DNA of 64,000 nucleotides from Pseudanabaena sp. Chao 1811 (GTDB taxonomy: Bacteria > Cyanobacteriota > Cyanobacteriia > Pseudanabaenales > Pseudanabaenaceae): the NCBI RefSeq assembly GCF_027942295.1, contig NZ_CP101416.1, positions 2,396,001 to 2,460,000 of the forward strand, read 5' to 3'. Within the stretch, counting starts at the first letter, position 1. Each line of letters begins with the position of its first letter. Both the position numbers and the translations under genes were made by a program. Below are positions 53,831 through 62,237 of the stretch, piece after piece. Under the pieces are notes generated by a model. It worked only from the letters and a program-made list of their open reading frames with translations, searched no databases and was not told the origin of the DNA.

Positions 53831-54907
53831 TCAGTATTTTGGAATGATGTAGGATTCGATCGCTCTTAATAACTGTTCCTGTGTCCAATTTTGATAGAGA
53901 TTGGCGGCGATCGCTGCACCACCAGCACCAACTCCTTCCTTAACAAAGCCTTGTTCATAGGCACGTAACTGTGGAAAATTAGCTTTAGCAAAGCTCAGTT
54001 TGGTTGCAAGTAATGGTACATCTTGTACAGCTAAGGCTAGATCTATTGTATTGCCTGTGGGATCTTCGGCAACCCATCGGGTTGTGCCGATCGCGATTGC
54101 TTCAGGATGCCATGTGAGATTTTGATATTGTGCGATCGCTCTTGCTAGAGCATATACCGCTAGCATTTGTGTGCCGCCTGCGAGCAAGACTCCTGCATGA
54201 CGACTAGCGGTGATCGCCATGCCTGCGACTACAATTTGCATGGGATCGCCCAAGGTTGCCACGATTTCAAAGGGTGTTGCCTCTGCAGAGAGATGTTCCA
54301 ATCCTGACTGTACGATATTCCATTTTTGAGCATGGTTACAGGTGGGATGGGAGCTATTGATTTTATCCTTAGCATCTATTCCTAAAGCAGTGAGTACAGC
54401 CAGAGCTGTTGTTGTCCCACCAACCACACATTCACTGAGAATTACATAATCTCCTGATTGTGCTAACTTCTCGCCCCATACTAAGCCCTGTACAAATAAT
54501 TGCAGTACGGTTTCTATGGGTAGAGCCTTGCCTGTACTCACGCACTGAGCAGGTAGACCATTAAGGGCAATCGCCTTAGTTGCATCTGTCGGAGCGATCG
54601 CTAAACCTGCATCAAAAATAAATAGGGGTAATGACTGTGCGGCAACAACCGCACGGGAAATTAAGACGGGTGATGCGCCTGCCACTAGAGGTGGTAAAGG
54701 GAAGTTGATATTTTTACCTGTGGCAAGAAATTCGGCATCAGCGATCGCTGTATATTTACGGTCTTCAGGTGTGGCTCCTGCGGCGGAGATATTGGGAATG
54801 AGTCCTGTTTCAGTAAAACCCAACACACAGGCAAATACTGGGCGTTTACCTCGATAGGTCTTAAGCCAAGCTTTGGCTTTTTTACGTTGTGTGTAGATTT
54901 TGATCAT
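53831..54907 (-). CDS. UPF0284 / TIGR00303 protein, CobT-like phosphoribosyltransferase family
   Basis: This 358-residue protein is related to nicotinate-nucleotide dimethylbenzimidazole phosphoribosyltransferase and is found in most cyanobacteria. Landmarks are VFACVLGFTETGLIPNISAAGATPEDRKYTAIADAEFL, ILSECVVGGTTTALAVLTALGI and VGAGGAAIAA. A role in activating or attaching the lower-ligand base of cobamides is inferred from the family. It is notable that a B12-dependent reductase is also in this window, though not linked. Confidence 0.9.
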   Translation of the reverse strand: MIKIYTQRKKAKAWLKTYRGKRPVFACVLGFTETGLIPNISAAGATPEDRKYTAIADAEFLATGKNINFPLPPLVAGASPVLISRAVVAAQSLPLFIFDAGLAIAPTDATKAIALNGLPAQCVSTGKALPIETVLQLFVQGLVWGEKLAQSGDYVILSECVVGGTTTALAVLTALGIDAKDKINSSHPTCNHAQKWNIVQSGLEHLSAEATPFEIVATLGDPMQIVVAGMAITASRHAGVLLAGGTQMLAVYALARAIAQYQNLTWHPEAIAIGTTRWVAEDPTGNTIDLALAVQDVPLLATKLSFAKANFPQLRAYEQGFVKEGVGAGGAAIAANLYQNWTQEQLLRAIESYIIPKY

Positions 54908-54942
54908 TAGTCTTTTATAGCAAAAGGATTGCTTGGCAAACC

Positions 54943-55092
54943 TTAACTATTGCTTTTTTGTTTGCGACAGCGATCGCTACAATATTTCACCTCATCCCAA
55001 CATTTTTCCCATTTCTTGCGCCATGTAAAGGGCTTGCCGCAAACTATACAATCTTTGCTTGGTAAAAAGGATTTATTGCCTTTGTGAGTCAT
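54943..55092 (-). CDS. DUF2256 small zinc-ribbon-like protein
   Basis: This 49-residue frame is [43 protein letters not shown]. The two C-containing pairs (CIVC, CSDRC) suggest a zinc site. The KxCxVCGRPFxWRKKWxxxWxxVxYCSxRCR plan is that of DUF2256. The function is unknown. The gene lies 36 bp upstream of the UPF0284 gene, so co-transcription is likely. Confidence 0.9.
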   Translation of the reverse strand: MTHKGNKSFLPSKDCIVCGKPFTWRKKWEKCWDEVKYCSDRCRKQKSNS

Positions 55093-55239
55093 GTTATATT
55101 TTTAACTTATTATTTGGAATATGGCTATTTGAGTGAAATTGAAAGTAGTAATTAAGTGGCACTGGTCAGTTAATTAGTGTGGCAATAAAATCCCCTTGAG
55201 GATAGTAATTCCAGCATAGAAACGGGACGATGAAAAAGT

Positions 55240-55678
55240 CCGATTGTCATAGTAGGAGTCTTGTTCTTGCGCAAGCCGACATGAGAGCGTACCCAATTGG
55301 GAACTAAGCATTGTGCTCTGATATTTGCAGGTGGGATAGATACAGAGACTTTTCTTTTTTTTCGTTCGCGCAATTCTTTTTCCTGATCTATGGAAAGGTG
55401 CGGTTGTCATTATGGATAATCTCAATGTTCATACTAATCTATTAGTTATAGAGGCGATTGAGTCTGTTGGTGCGAAGGTCTTGTTTCTGCCTACCTATTC
55501 TCCTGAGTAAAATCCTATTGAAATGTTTTGTTCAAAACTAAAGGCTTTTTTACGCAAACTTAAGCCTAGAAATAGAGCGGATTTAAATACTGCTGTTTCT
55601 AGTTTCATTGCTTCTCTTCAGCAAAAATACCTTCTTGGTTATTTTATTGAGACTGAAGCTCGTACCGTACTTATCTGA
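55240..55678 (+). pseudogene. IS630-type transposase relic
   Basis: From 55385 the frame reads DLWKGAVVIMDNLNVHTNLLVIEAIESVGAKVLFLPTYSPE, then a TAA stop where Leu is normal, then NPIEMFCSKLKAFLRKLKPRN to a TGA at 55678. This is the C-terminal DDE part. The stretch 55240-55384 shows traces in shifted frames. It differs from the intact IS630 element at 36582. No ends could be found. Confidence 0.75.
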
Positions 55679-55683
55679 AAACT

Positions 55684-55878
55684 GCAATACTAGCTCTAAA
55701 TGAATTAACCCCTCCATCAGTTATTCGGATTCGGATTGAAGGTTTAAAAGCGGAGACACGGAAAAAGTTTTTGTTAGCCGTAATAATTGAATGTATGGAA
55801 GACTTGCAAAATGGATTAGCTATCACCATTGATCCTAATCGCGTTCGTATCCGTAAACTACAACTAATTCCTAATTGA
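55684..55878 (+). pseudogene. DUF5615 (PIN-like) C-terminal remnant
   Basis: A frame without a start reads PPSVIRIRIEGLKAETRKKFLLAVIIECMEDLQNGLAITIDPNRVRIRKLQ, like the ends of DUF5615 proteins, which are PIN-like and often toxin partners. Its N-terminal half has been replaced by the IS relic that ends 5 bp before. It cannot be functional as it stands. Confidence 0.6.
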
Positions 55879-55892
55879 GTACTCCTAAACCT

Positions 55893-56015
55893 ATGACCCA
55901 GACTATTGAGAAAAAATCTACGCTCTGCGATCGCAATTTCAATTTGTGGTTAGAAGAGGCGATCGCAAAGTTAAAAGCTGGTGATTTTCAGAATCTCGAT
56001 GTAGAGAGGCGTTAG
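55893..56015 (+). pseudogene. DUF29 N-terminal fragment
   Basis: A 40-codon frame reads MTQTIEKKSTLCDRNFNLWLEEAIAKLKAGDFQNLDVE and then breaks to RR and a stop. DUF29 proteins continue at this point with NLIEEIE. The remaining two thirds of the gene are not downstream; a DUF29 tail without a head lies at 52521-52813 on the other strand. Confidence 0.65.
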
Positions 56016-56064
56016 AAGGTGTATTTCTAGAAGACAAGCATAGGATTCAAAATTCCTATTTCAA

Positions 56065-56361
56065 TTATTTCAACTTATCTAATGCTGATTTTGCAACTTT
56101 TTGGGCTGCTTTCTGAATGCGGCTGACGGTTTTAGAAACCTGTTTTTCTAAATTTTTTTCCACATTCTCTAGAGCTTCATTGACTGACTCTACTGCCCAA
56201 CTGTCAAATTCTTCGAGACGATCGCGAACCACATCAACCTGCTTATCAACAGTCTTGTGAGCTTTTTTAATATTTTTTTGGTACTGCTCTTGTGCAACAT
56301 CAGCGACAGTATGTAGGGTTTTCTCGATCTGATGTTTGATATCTTTAGACTTTTTGGGCAT
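56065..56361 (-). CDS. Lysine-rich amphipathic helical protein
   Basis: I take the ATG at 56361 (MPKKSKDIKHQIEK), which has AGGAG eight bases upstream. The 98-residue product is almost all helix with long heptad patterns (VDKQVDVVRDRLEEFDSWAVESVNEALENVEKNLEKQVSKTVSRIQKAAQKVAKSAL). It is rich in Lys and Val and has no Cys. It resembles apolipoprotein- or phasin-like coiled-coil proteins in general style only. No function can be assigned. Confidence 0.65.
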   Translation of the reverse strand: MPKKSKDIKHQIEKTLHTVADVAQEQYQKNIKKAHKTVDKQVDVVRDRLEEFDSWAVESVNEALENVEKNLEKQVSKTVSRIQKAAQKVAKSALDKLK

Positions 56362-56469
56362 AGCGACAACTCCTGAGTGGTTCACTGCAAAAGTATAGTT
56401 TTAACTATAATACTAGTGCGATTGCCACTCTTACAGATGAATAAATCAAAGCTGTAAGACACTGATGTA

Positions 56470-57801
56470 ATGATTCGCAACAAAGATAAAAGACCAAAGC
56501 CCATGACTCTAGTTAATTCTTTCCCTAATCCAGATTTCTATCAACAGGGTTTGGCAAAAGCGAAGTCGGGCGATCGCTATGGCGCAATTCAAGCTTTTAG
56601 CAATGCGATCGCGGCTAATCCTAAAAGTGTAGAAGCATATTATCAGCGTGGATTGATTCTCTTTGACTTAGGCGATCATCAAGGGGCGATCGCTGACTAT
56701 AATCAAGCCCTGAGCCTCAAACCCGATGCAATTGATGTTTATATTGCACGAAGTATAACGCAGCTAGCACAGGCTAATCTCATCGCTGCCCAAGCTGATA
56801 TTGCCCAAGCCCTCGAAATTAACTCCAAGTCACCCATAGCCCATCAATTATTAGGCTTGATCTATAAGCAGCAAAACCAAATCGAAAAGGCGATCGCAAC
56901 CTATAAAAAAGCTGCTAGCCTATTTTTAGAACTTCGTGATGAGGAGAATTGTCGTCGTTGCATTGAGAGCTATAAACCTCTAGAAGGGCTGTTACCGCCT
57001 TCAACGGAGGATATCTTTGCGAATGTCCAGCAAAAAATTGATAAGAGTGATTATACAAATGCCTTAATCGATCTCAATTGGCTGCTACAAATCGAACCGA
57101 AAAATGTTAAAGCTTTCTGTCTGCGTGGTTTAGTCTTGGGTAAATTAGGAGACCCACAGAGTGCGCTCAAAGATCTCAATCAAGCGCTATTTTTAGAACC
57201 GCACAATCCTGAAGTCCGTGTTGGTCGCGGCAAAATTCGGGCAGAAATTGGTGATGCTCAGGGGGCGATCGCTGATTTTAATGAGTTACTACGCGAATAT
57301 CCTAGCAATAGTGAAATTTATACAAATCGTGCTAAAGCCTATCTAAAGCTTAAGGACTATCGCACAGCAATTGAAGATTTTTCAAGATCGCTGGCTCTCA
57401 ATAATCAAAGTCCGCAGCTATATTGCGATCGCGCTGAAGCAAGATATGACTTTGGTGATCTCAAAGGGGCGATCGCTGATTATCAACAAGCCGCCAATAT
57501 TTGGTTTAACCAATCGATCATGGATCGTTATCGCTATGCTTTAGATCGCATTAATCTTTGGCAATCGGAACTTGATAAACAAGATAAGGACGCTAAGCGT
57601 CAACAGGATAAAGCGGCGGCAACAGTTGATTTAATGCAGATGCCTAGTTTGGAATTGCAACAGCGTTTACTTAGTCTAGTAGGTGGCAATATGGCGATCG
57701 CGCAACGTCTGATCGATATTGCTAAACAAGAAAACCCAAACATGCCTGAGGTTTGGTATTGGCAAAAAGTAGTTTTCGACCTAGAAAGCGATCAAAAGTA
57801 A
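56470..57801 (+). CDS. Tetratricopeptide-repeat protein
   Basis: This 443-residue soluble protein has at least eight TPR units in two blocks (about 20-145 and 180-340), for example AKSGDRYGAIQAFSNAIAANPKSVEAYYQRGLILFDLGDHQGAIADYNQAL. A charged linker and a short C-terminal domain (LQQRLLSLVGGNMAIAQRLIDIAKQENPNMPEVWYWQKVVFDLE) follow. This tail is common in cyanobacterial TPR proteins. It is a protein-interaction scaffold with unknown partner. Translation may start at the ATG at 56503 instead. Confidence 0.88.
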   Translation: MIRNKDKRPKPMTLVNSFPNPDFYQQGLAKAKSGDRYGAIQAFSNAIAANPKSVEAYYQRGLILFDLGDHQGAIADYNQALSLKPDAIDVYIARSITQLAQANLIAAQADIAQALEINSKSPIAHQLLGLIYKQQNQIEKAIATYKKAASLFLELRDEENCRRCIESYKPLEGLLPPSTEDIFANVQQKIDKSDYTNALIDLNWLLQIEPKNVKAFCLRGLVLGKLGDPQSALKDLNQALFLEPHNPEVRVGRGKIRAEIGDAQGAIADFNELLREYPSNSEIYTNRAKAYLKLKDYRTAIEDFSRSLALNNQSPQLYCDRAEARYDFGDLKGAIADYQQAANIWFNQSIMDRYRYALDRINLWQSELDKQDKDAKRQQDKAAATVDLMQMPSLELQQRLLSLVGGNMAIAQRLIDIAKQENPNMPEVWYWQKVVFDLESDQK

Positions 57802-57835
57802 AAAAGCGTTTCTAGGCAACGCCTTTTTACTTTTA
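57795..57835 (+). terminator. Terminator of the TPR gene
   Basis: AGTAAAAAAGCGTT and AACGCCTTTTTACT form a stem with one bulge, overlapping the stop codon. Confidence 0.65.
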
Positions 57836-57842
57836 GTGTTTA

Positions 57843-57914
57843 AGCCCTCAACGGGATTTGAACCCGTGACCTTTCCCTTACCAAGGGAATGCTCTACCCC
57901 TGAGCCATGAGGGC
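57843..57914 (-). tRNA. tRNA-Thr (anticodon GGT)
   Basis: The minus strand gives a 72-nt cloverleaf. The acceptor arms are GCCCTCA and TGAGGGC with discriminator T, the D-arm is GCTCAGGGGTAGAGC, the anticodon loop is TTGGTAA (anticodon GGT, reading ACC/ACT), and the T-arm is ACGGGTTCAAATCCCGT. CCA is not encoded, which is normal in cyanobacteria. Confidence 0.96.
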
Positions 57915-57982
57915 GTTTTTTTGACGCTTTGTAATTATGACACAATAGTGTGCATTTATTGCAAGATTAGAAAAAATATTTT

Positions 57983-58074
57983 TATAGCGATCGCAAAGCC
58001 CAAGAAGAGAATAGCGCCGCTATTCTCTTCTTGGGCTTTGATTTTGTCTTAACACAATCAATGACAATTATAGC
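57983..58074. repeat. TATAGC-family palindromic repeat
   Basis: It starts TATAGCGATCGCAAAGCC and has a 22-bp perfect hairpin 57994-58015 / 58019-58040 with loop GCC. It then runs through TTTTGTCTTAACACAA to AATTATAGCC. Order and wording mirror the elements at 22661 and 42108. Confidence 0.55.
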
Positions 58075-58117
58075 CTTACAACTCTCGACCCAAAATTTGG
58101 AGATTTTCATTAAAAAA

Positions 58118-58143
58118 CAGTCGTAGAAATATTTCTACGACTG
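58118..58143 (-). terminator. Terminator of the pil operon
   Basis: CAGTCGTAGAAAT and its exact complement form a 26-bp palindrome. On the minus strand it is followed by a T6 run. It lies 38 bp beyond the pilQ stop. Confidence 0.8.
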
Positions 58144-58180
58144 TAAAAAGGAGTGCAAATGAAAAAGATGGCTCTAAAAC

Positions 58181-60520
58181 TTACTGAGACTTACGTTGAT
58201 TGCTATCCAACACCTTTTGAACTTCTGGTCCAGGTTGGTAGGTATAACCCCAGTTTGCATTTTGACTATCATCAATAATGCGTGGCGTTACGATAATAAT
58301 CACTTCATTGCGGATACTCTGATTTTGTTCTTGGCGGAACAAAGCACCAATAATCGGCAAATCACCTAAGAATGGAACTTTAGTTAAAATTTGGCGATCT
58401 GTATCCCGAATAATACCAGAGAGAACAAGAGTTTGACCATCCCTGATCCGAATTTGTCCAGAATTAAGAGTGCGCTTAGAGATTAAACCTTGTGAGGTCT
58501 GAACACCTAATACAACACCTAGTTGCTGAGTCGTAACTAGAGCACTAATACTCGGCGATACTGAGAAGTTAATAAATCCATTGTCATCAACACGTGAAAC
58601 ATTAATATTTAATGTCAAACCTACTGGAGACGTAGTTACGGTTTGCGTTGGGAAATTCTGCGTTGTAGTACCACTTGTAACGGAAGTGATAGTAACTGTA
58701 TTCGCAGTCACTACATCTTCTGTGAGCGCAACTGTTGCTGACTCACCTTCTTGGACTGTTAATGTAGGGTCGGTAATTACTTTAGCATTCCCACTCACTA
58801 CGCGAGCGCTGAGTGAGCCGAATAGTCTTTGAGGTGAAGTAAGAATTGATGGAATAGTAGTCGCATCATTAAAATTCAATGACAATACACCAGATGTCGA
58901 TGAAATTGCTGTGCCAGTTCCACTTCCATCAGTGTTGCTTGCATTAAATGAAAGAGATGAGCCAATTGTCTGGTTCTTGTCTAGATTTACCTCGACAACT
59001 TTCACGTTAACAGCCACTTGCCGCTTACGCAAATCAAGTCGAGCGAGTTGAGCCTCGGCAAATTCAACTTGTTTCGGACTACCAATCAACGTTAGTGAAT
59101 TCCCTCTTTCTTCAGCGATTACTTGTAAGCCTTTCAAAAGTGGAGTCGCACCAGATTCAGCAGTAATAGCAACTGTTTCTAGAGTTGGAACCGCTTCTGT
59201 TGGAATATTAACGACTACTTGGGATGCTGTTCCAATTTGTGCTGTTTGGGTTCCAGGAATCGGACGCTGGCGATTCACAACACGGGATGCACCTAATCCA
59301 ATAAGATAGGCTGATGCCTCACCAACTGTAATTTGGTTAAGGCGATAGCTTTTAGTGACTAAGTTTTTGAGGGTGACAGGTAGCTTCGTTGCAACAAAAA
59401 TTGTTTGCCCAATACGATTTGCTTCTAACCCAGAGATTCTTAATACGTTATTGAAAACATCTTGAGCAGTTTCGTTCTCAATTGAGAGACTCACTGGTTG
59501 CTTTAATCCTGTAGTAGTAGTAGATCCTGCTGTGGGGGCTGCACCAGCTGCCGCAGGAGCTTCTGCGGAAACAACACTCAACCCAGCAACACGCCCAATT
59601 AATGTTAAAACTTCGATCGCTGGGGCATCACGCAAGGTAATTCTTGGTACACGCTCTGCTGTACCAAGATCGACAATATCGGGACGGAGCTTAGCAGTGC
59701 TGGTTGCAATGTCGCCAACAGGAGGAGTCCTTAATTGGCGAAACGGTGGCACAACTCCAGGGACACGTCCTGGTAATTGTGGAGTGACTGGATTAGCGAC
59801 AGGCGGTGGAACAGTGTTATTGTCACTGGTCTGCGCAACACGAGTCTTGCCATCGGCAGACGTAATAGTAATCTTTGGCTCAAATAATGGTTTACCAAAG
59901 GAAGATGGGGCAGCCGTAGCTTGAGCTGTTAGGACTTTATTAGTTTCTGATGGATTTTGTTGACTGTTAACGACTCCAGATTCGGGGGCATTTGCAGATG
60001 ATATAGAACTACTTTGGATGGCTGAAGGCTGTGTCTCTAGACTTAAAACTAAGCTATCACCAGTATCTTGACGCTTGATTAGCTCTTTGAGTACTTCTGG
60101 ATCAACAGTATTTACACGAATCCGTACCTTATTTGCTGCGTACTGAGTTGCCTCAATGGAAGTAATACCAGGCATTGGATTTGACTGAGTATAGCTCGCA
60201 TTACCATTACCGAGTTGCAACTGTGCGCCATTGAGGACAGCCACCCATGATTTGCCTTGGCGGGTATAGGTGACTTGTGGGCGATCGCTGCTAGCAAAGT
60301 TCAAAGTGAGATTCAGGCGATCGCCTGTCACACTAGTATTAATATCGGTAATGCGACTGGCAACAGCAACAACATCGCTTTGGTTGGCTGAGACTTGAGT
60401 TTGAGCTTGACTAGGGGCGATCGCTAATGCTTGTGGGCAACTAGCCGCAATTAGAAACCAGCAAGCCAGAGACTTTCCACTCAATTTTTTATCCAACCTA
60501 TCATTCAACTTGGCATTCAT
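58181..60520 (-). CDS. pilQ: Type IV pilus secretin PilQ
   Basis: I choose the ATG at 60520 (MNAKLNDRLDKKLSGKSLACW), which has GAGGAG upstream; the frame continues to 60595 without a better site. The 779-residue outer-membrane pore has a signal peptide, an AMIN domain (about 60-165), and a Pro/Thr-rich linker. N-domains of the STN/secretin type (ITLRDAPAIEVLTLIGRVAGLSVV) and a secretin domain ending TKVPFLGDLPIIGALFRQ follow. It passes the pilus through the outer membrane, for motility and DNA uptake in cyanobacteria. It is last of pilM-N-O-Q. Confidence 0.95.
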   Translation of the reverse strand: MNAKLNDRLDKKLSGKSLACWFLIAASCPQALAIAPSQAQTQVSANQSDVVAVASRITDINTSVTGDRLNLTLNFASSDRPQVTYTRQGKSWVAVLNGAQLQLGNGNASYTQSNPMPGITSIEATQYAANKVRIRVNTVDPEVLKELIKRQDTGDSLVLSLETQPSAIQSSSISSANAPESGVVNSQQNPSETNKVLTAQATAAPSSFGKPLFEPKITITSADGKTRVAQTSDNNTVPPPVANPVTPQLPGRVPGVVPPFRQLRTPPVGDIATSTAKLRPDIVDLGTAERVPRITLRDAPAIEVLTLIGRVAGLSVVSAEAPAAAGAAPTAGSTTTTGLKQPVSLSIENETAQDVFNNVLRISGLEANRIGQTIFVATKLPVTLKNLVTKSYRLNQITVGEASAYLIGLGASRVVNRQRPIPGTQTAQIGTASQVVVNIPTEAVPTLETVAITAESGATPLLKGLQVIAEERGNSLTLIGSPKQVEFAEAQLARLDLRKRQVAVNVKVVEVNLDKNQTIGSSLSFNASNTDGSGTGTAISSTSGVLSLNFNDATTIPSILTSPQRLFGSLSARVVSGNAKVITDPTLTVQEGESATVALTEDVVTANTVTITSVTSGTTTQNFPTQTVTTSPVGLTLNINVSRVDDNGFINFSVSPSISALVTTQQLGVVLGVQTSQGLISKRTLNSGQIRIRDGQTLVLSGIIRDTDRQILTKVPFLGDLPIIGALFRQEQNQSIRNEVIIIVTPRIIDDSQNANWGYTYQPGPEVQKVLDSNQRKSQ

Positions 60521-60763
60521 AATTACACTCCTCTTGCTCCTTGCGGAACTCAATACGCTTAAATCTTTGTAGTAAATCTGTAAAAACTGGAACATGTCCT
60601 AACGAAAGGAACGACACAACCAAGACAGAATTGACGCGATTATGGGTCGAGATTATACCATACTTTGTCAATTTCAAATCAAAAAAATAATAAGCCCTAC
60701 CTATAACTCAAGGACTACCTCTTTGTCATTTAGGTAGGCATACTTGTTATTTTTTATTTATTG

Positions 60764-61516
60764 CTATTTTTTGGCTGGTTGCGCTGCAGCCGCAGCTGCC
60801 TTAAGTTCCGCTTCACTTAGTGGCACAAAAGCCTCTAAAGTAAAATCAGCACCAATCAACGGTGGTAAGACATCAAGAATCTCTTTCTCCTTACCAGGGG
60901 CAATTGGACGAGAGAATTTAAATTTCTCGGTGGGAAGAGCTTTCTTGGATAATTTTAAGTTTTTGACCACCAGCAAGGGCTTCAAACGTTCAATTTTTTG
61001 AATTGTGTTTAATACATCTTCAAACTTGCCATCAAACCCAATCGTGAACGAGTAGGTATTGTACTGTGGTCCCTTAACCGGTTCTGCGGGCTGAAAAACT
61101 CGCATTGTGCCTGCTAATTCATAGGCAAAATCTGGGGGTAACGCGATCGTAATAGTTTTGGGGATCTGCTCTTGGATATCTCTCATCAGCGTATCAACGT
61201 TATCTACACTGGGTAAAAGAGATAGAACAAATAGATTTTGTTTATTGGCATCCTCAATCTTTTGAGCAATATTGCCCTTACTAGCGACCTTCTGCTCTAA
61301 GGCTACAAGACCAGATTTTTTAGTTGCAATATTTGTTTGTCCAGATTGCACTTGATCCCAGAGAGGTTGTACATAAGATGTGCCAACATAGGCAGCAAGT
61401 CCGATGCCACCAATTCCTATGAGAATTCCTAAAATTTTGGAAGTTAAGGTGATCCCAAATAAAGTAATACCACCTGCACCCTCATCAATCCCTGAAACTG
61501 CTCCAGCGTTTGTCAT
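60764..61516 (-). CDS. pilO: Type IV pilus inner-membrane protein PilO
   Basis: The 250-residue protein has one membrane helix (about 28-48: ILGILIGIGGIGLAAYVGTSYV). A periplasmic coiled coil (LVALEQKVASKGNIAQKIEDANKQ) and a ferredoxin-like domain follow (NTYSFTIGFDGKFEDVLNTIQKIERLKPLLVVKNL). It pairs with PilN to align the inner- and outer-membrane parts of the machine. It starts 1 bp after the pilN stop. Confidence 0.9.
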   Translation of the reverse strand: MTNAGAVSGIDEGAGGITLFGITLTSKILGILIGIGGIGLAAYVGTSYVQPLWDQVQSGQTNIATKKSGLVALEQKVASKGNIAQKIEDANKQNLFVLSLLPSVDNVDTLMRDIQEQIPKTITIALPPDFAYELAGTMRVFQPAEPVKGPQYNTYSFTIGFDGKFEDVLNTIQKIERLKPLLVVKNLKLSKKALPTEKFKFSRPIAPGKEKEILDVLPPLIGADFTLEAFVPLSEAELKAAAAAAQPAKK

Positions 61517-61517
61517 T

Positions 61518-62231
61518 TTATTTGATTACTCCTTGTTGTTTTAATAGATTGACTCTTGCAACTAGCCCATCGGCTCCCAATTTTTGTAGTTGAGGTAATA
61601 GTTCGGCAGGGCTTTTGGAAGTAACAGTTGTTTGAATTTGAAAGTTAACCAATGTGAAGTTTTTCTCTACTGTTGCGGGTTGCAAAGTTGATGAAACCAG
61701 CTTTGTTTTTTCTCCATCTAACAGAGGTGATGCCTTTAGCAATAACAGATAGTCGTTTAACTCGTTATAGTTAGTAGCTGTCCCATCTAAACTCAATGTT
61801 GATAGTGACTGACTAGGATTTTGTGGGGTTGCAGGTATGGATGTTTGAGCAATCGACCTAATCTGAACCGTGATAGGTGTACGCTTTCTAATATCGTCAG
61901 AGATGGCACTCACAGGGAGATTGCCCACAAATAGACTTAAAAGTTGTTCAGTTCTGGCTTGTATTGCTTGGAGTTTCTTTTCTTGCTCCTCTAGCCCTTT
62001 GAGCTTGCCATTAAACTCTGTCTCTTTAGCGGTTAAAGTTGCTAATTCTTGCTGTATTCCCTCATTAGCAGAGTTGAGAAAGAAAAATGCACCGCCAACT
62101 AAAGCTAGTGCTACTACAGCTACCGCACCTCCATAGATTAAAAACTGGGAGTCAGCGATCGGTTGTCGCTCCACTGCCTGCGCTTCAGCAGCAGCTCGAT
62201 CATTTAAAAAATTAATATCAAGTGTATACAT
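61518..62231 (-). CDS. pilN: Type IV pilus inner-membrane protein PilN
   Basis: This 237-residue protein has the PilM-binding N-terminal motif as DINFLNDRAAAEAQ, then one membrane helix (about 30-52). A coiled coil (IQQELATLTAKETEFNGKLKGLEEQEKKLQAIQ) and a periplasmic domain with SLSTLSLDGTATNYNELNDYLLLLKASPLL follow. It lies between pilM (6 bp) and pilO (1 bp). Confidence 0.92.
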   Translation of the reverse strand: MYTLDINFLNDRAAAEAQAVERQPIADSQFLIYGGAVAVVALALVGGAFFFLNSANEGIQQELATLTAKETEFNGKLKGLEEQEKKLQAIQARTEQLLSLFVGNLPVSAISDDIRKRTPITVQIRSIAQTSIPATPQNPSQSLSTLSLDGTATNYNELNDYLLLLKASPLLDGEKTKLVSSTLQPATVEKNFTLVNFQIQTTVTSKSPAELLPQLQKLGADGLVARVNLLKQQGVIK

Positions 62232-62237
62232 AGATTT

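Noticed and set aside
55174-55425. Overlapping minus-strand frames of 67 and 83 codons
   Set aside because: They are opposite the IS630 relic and have no resemblance to known proteins.
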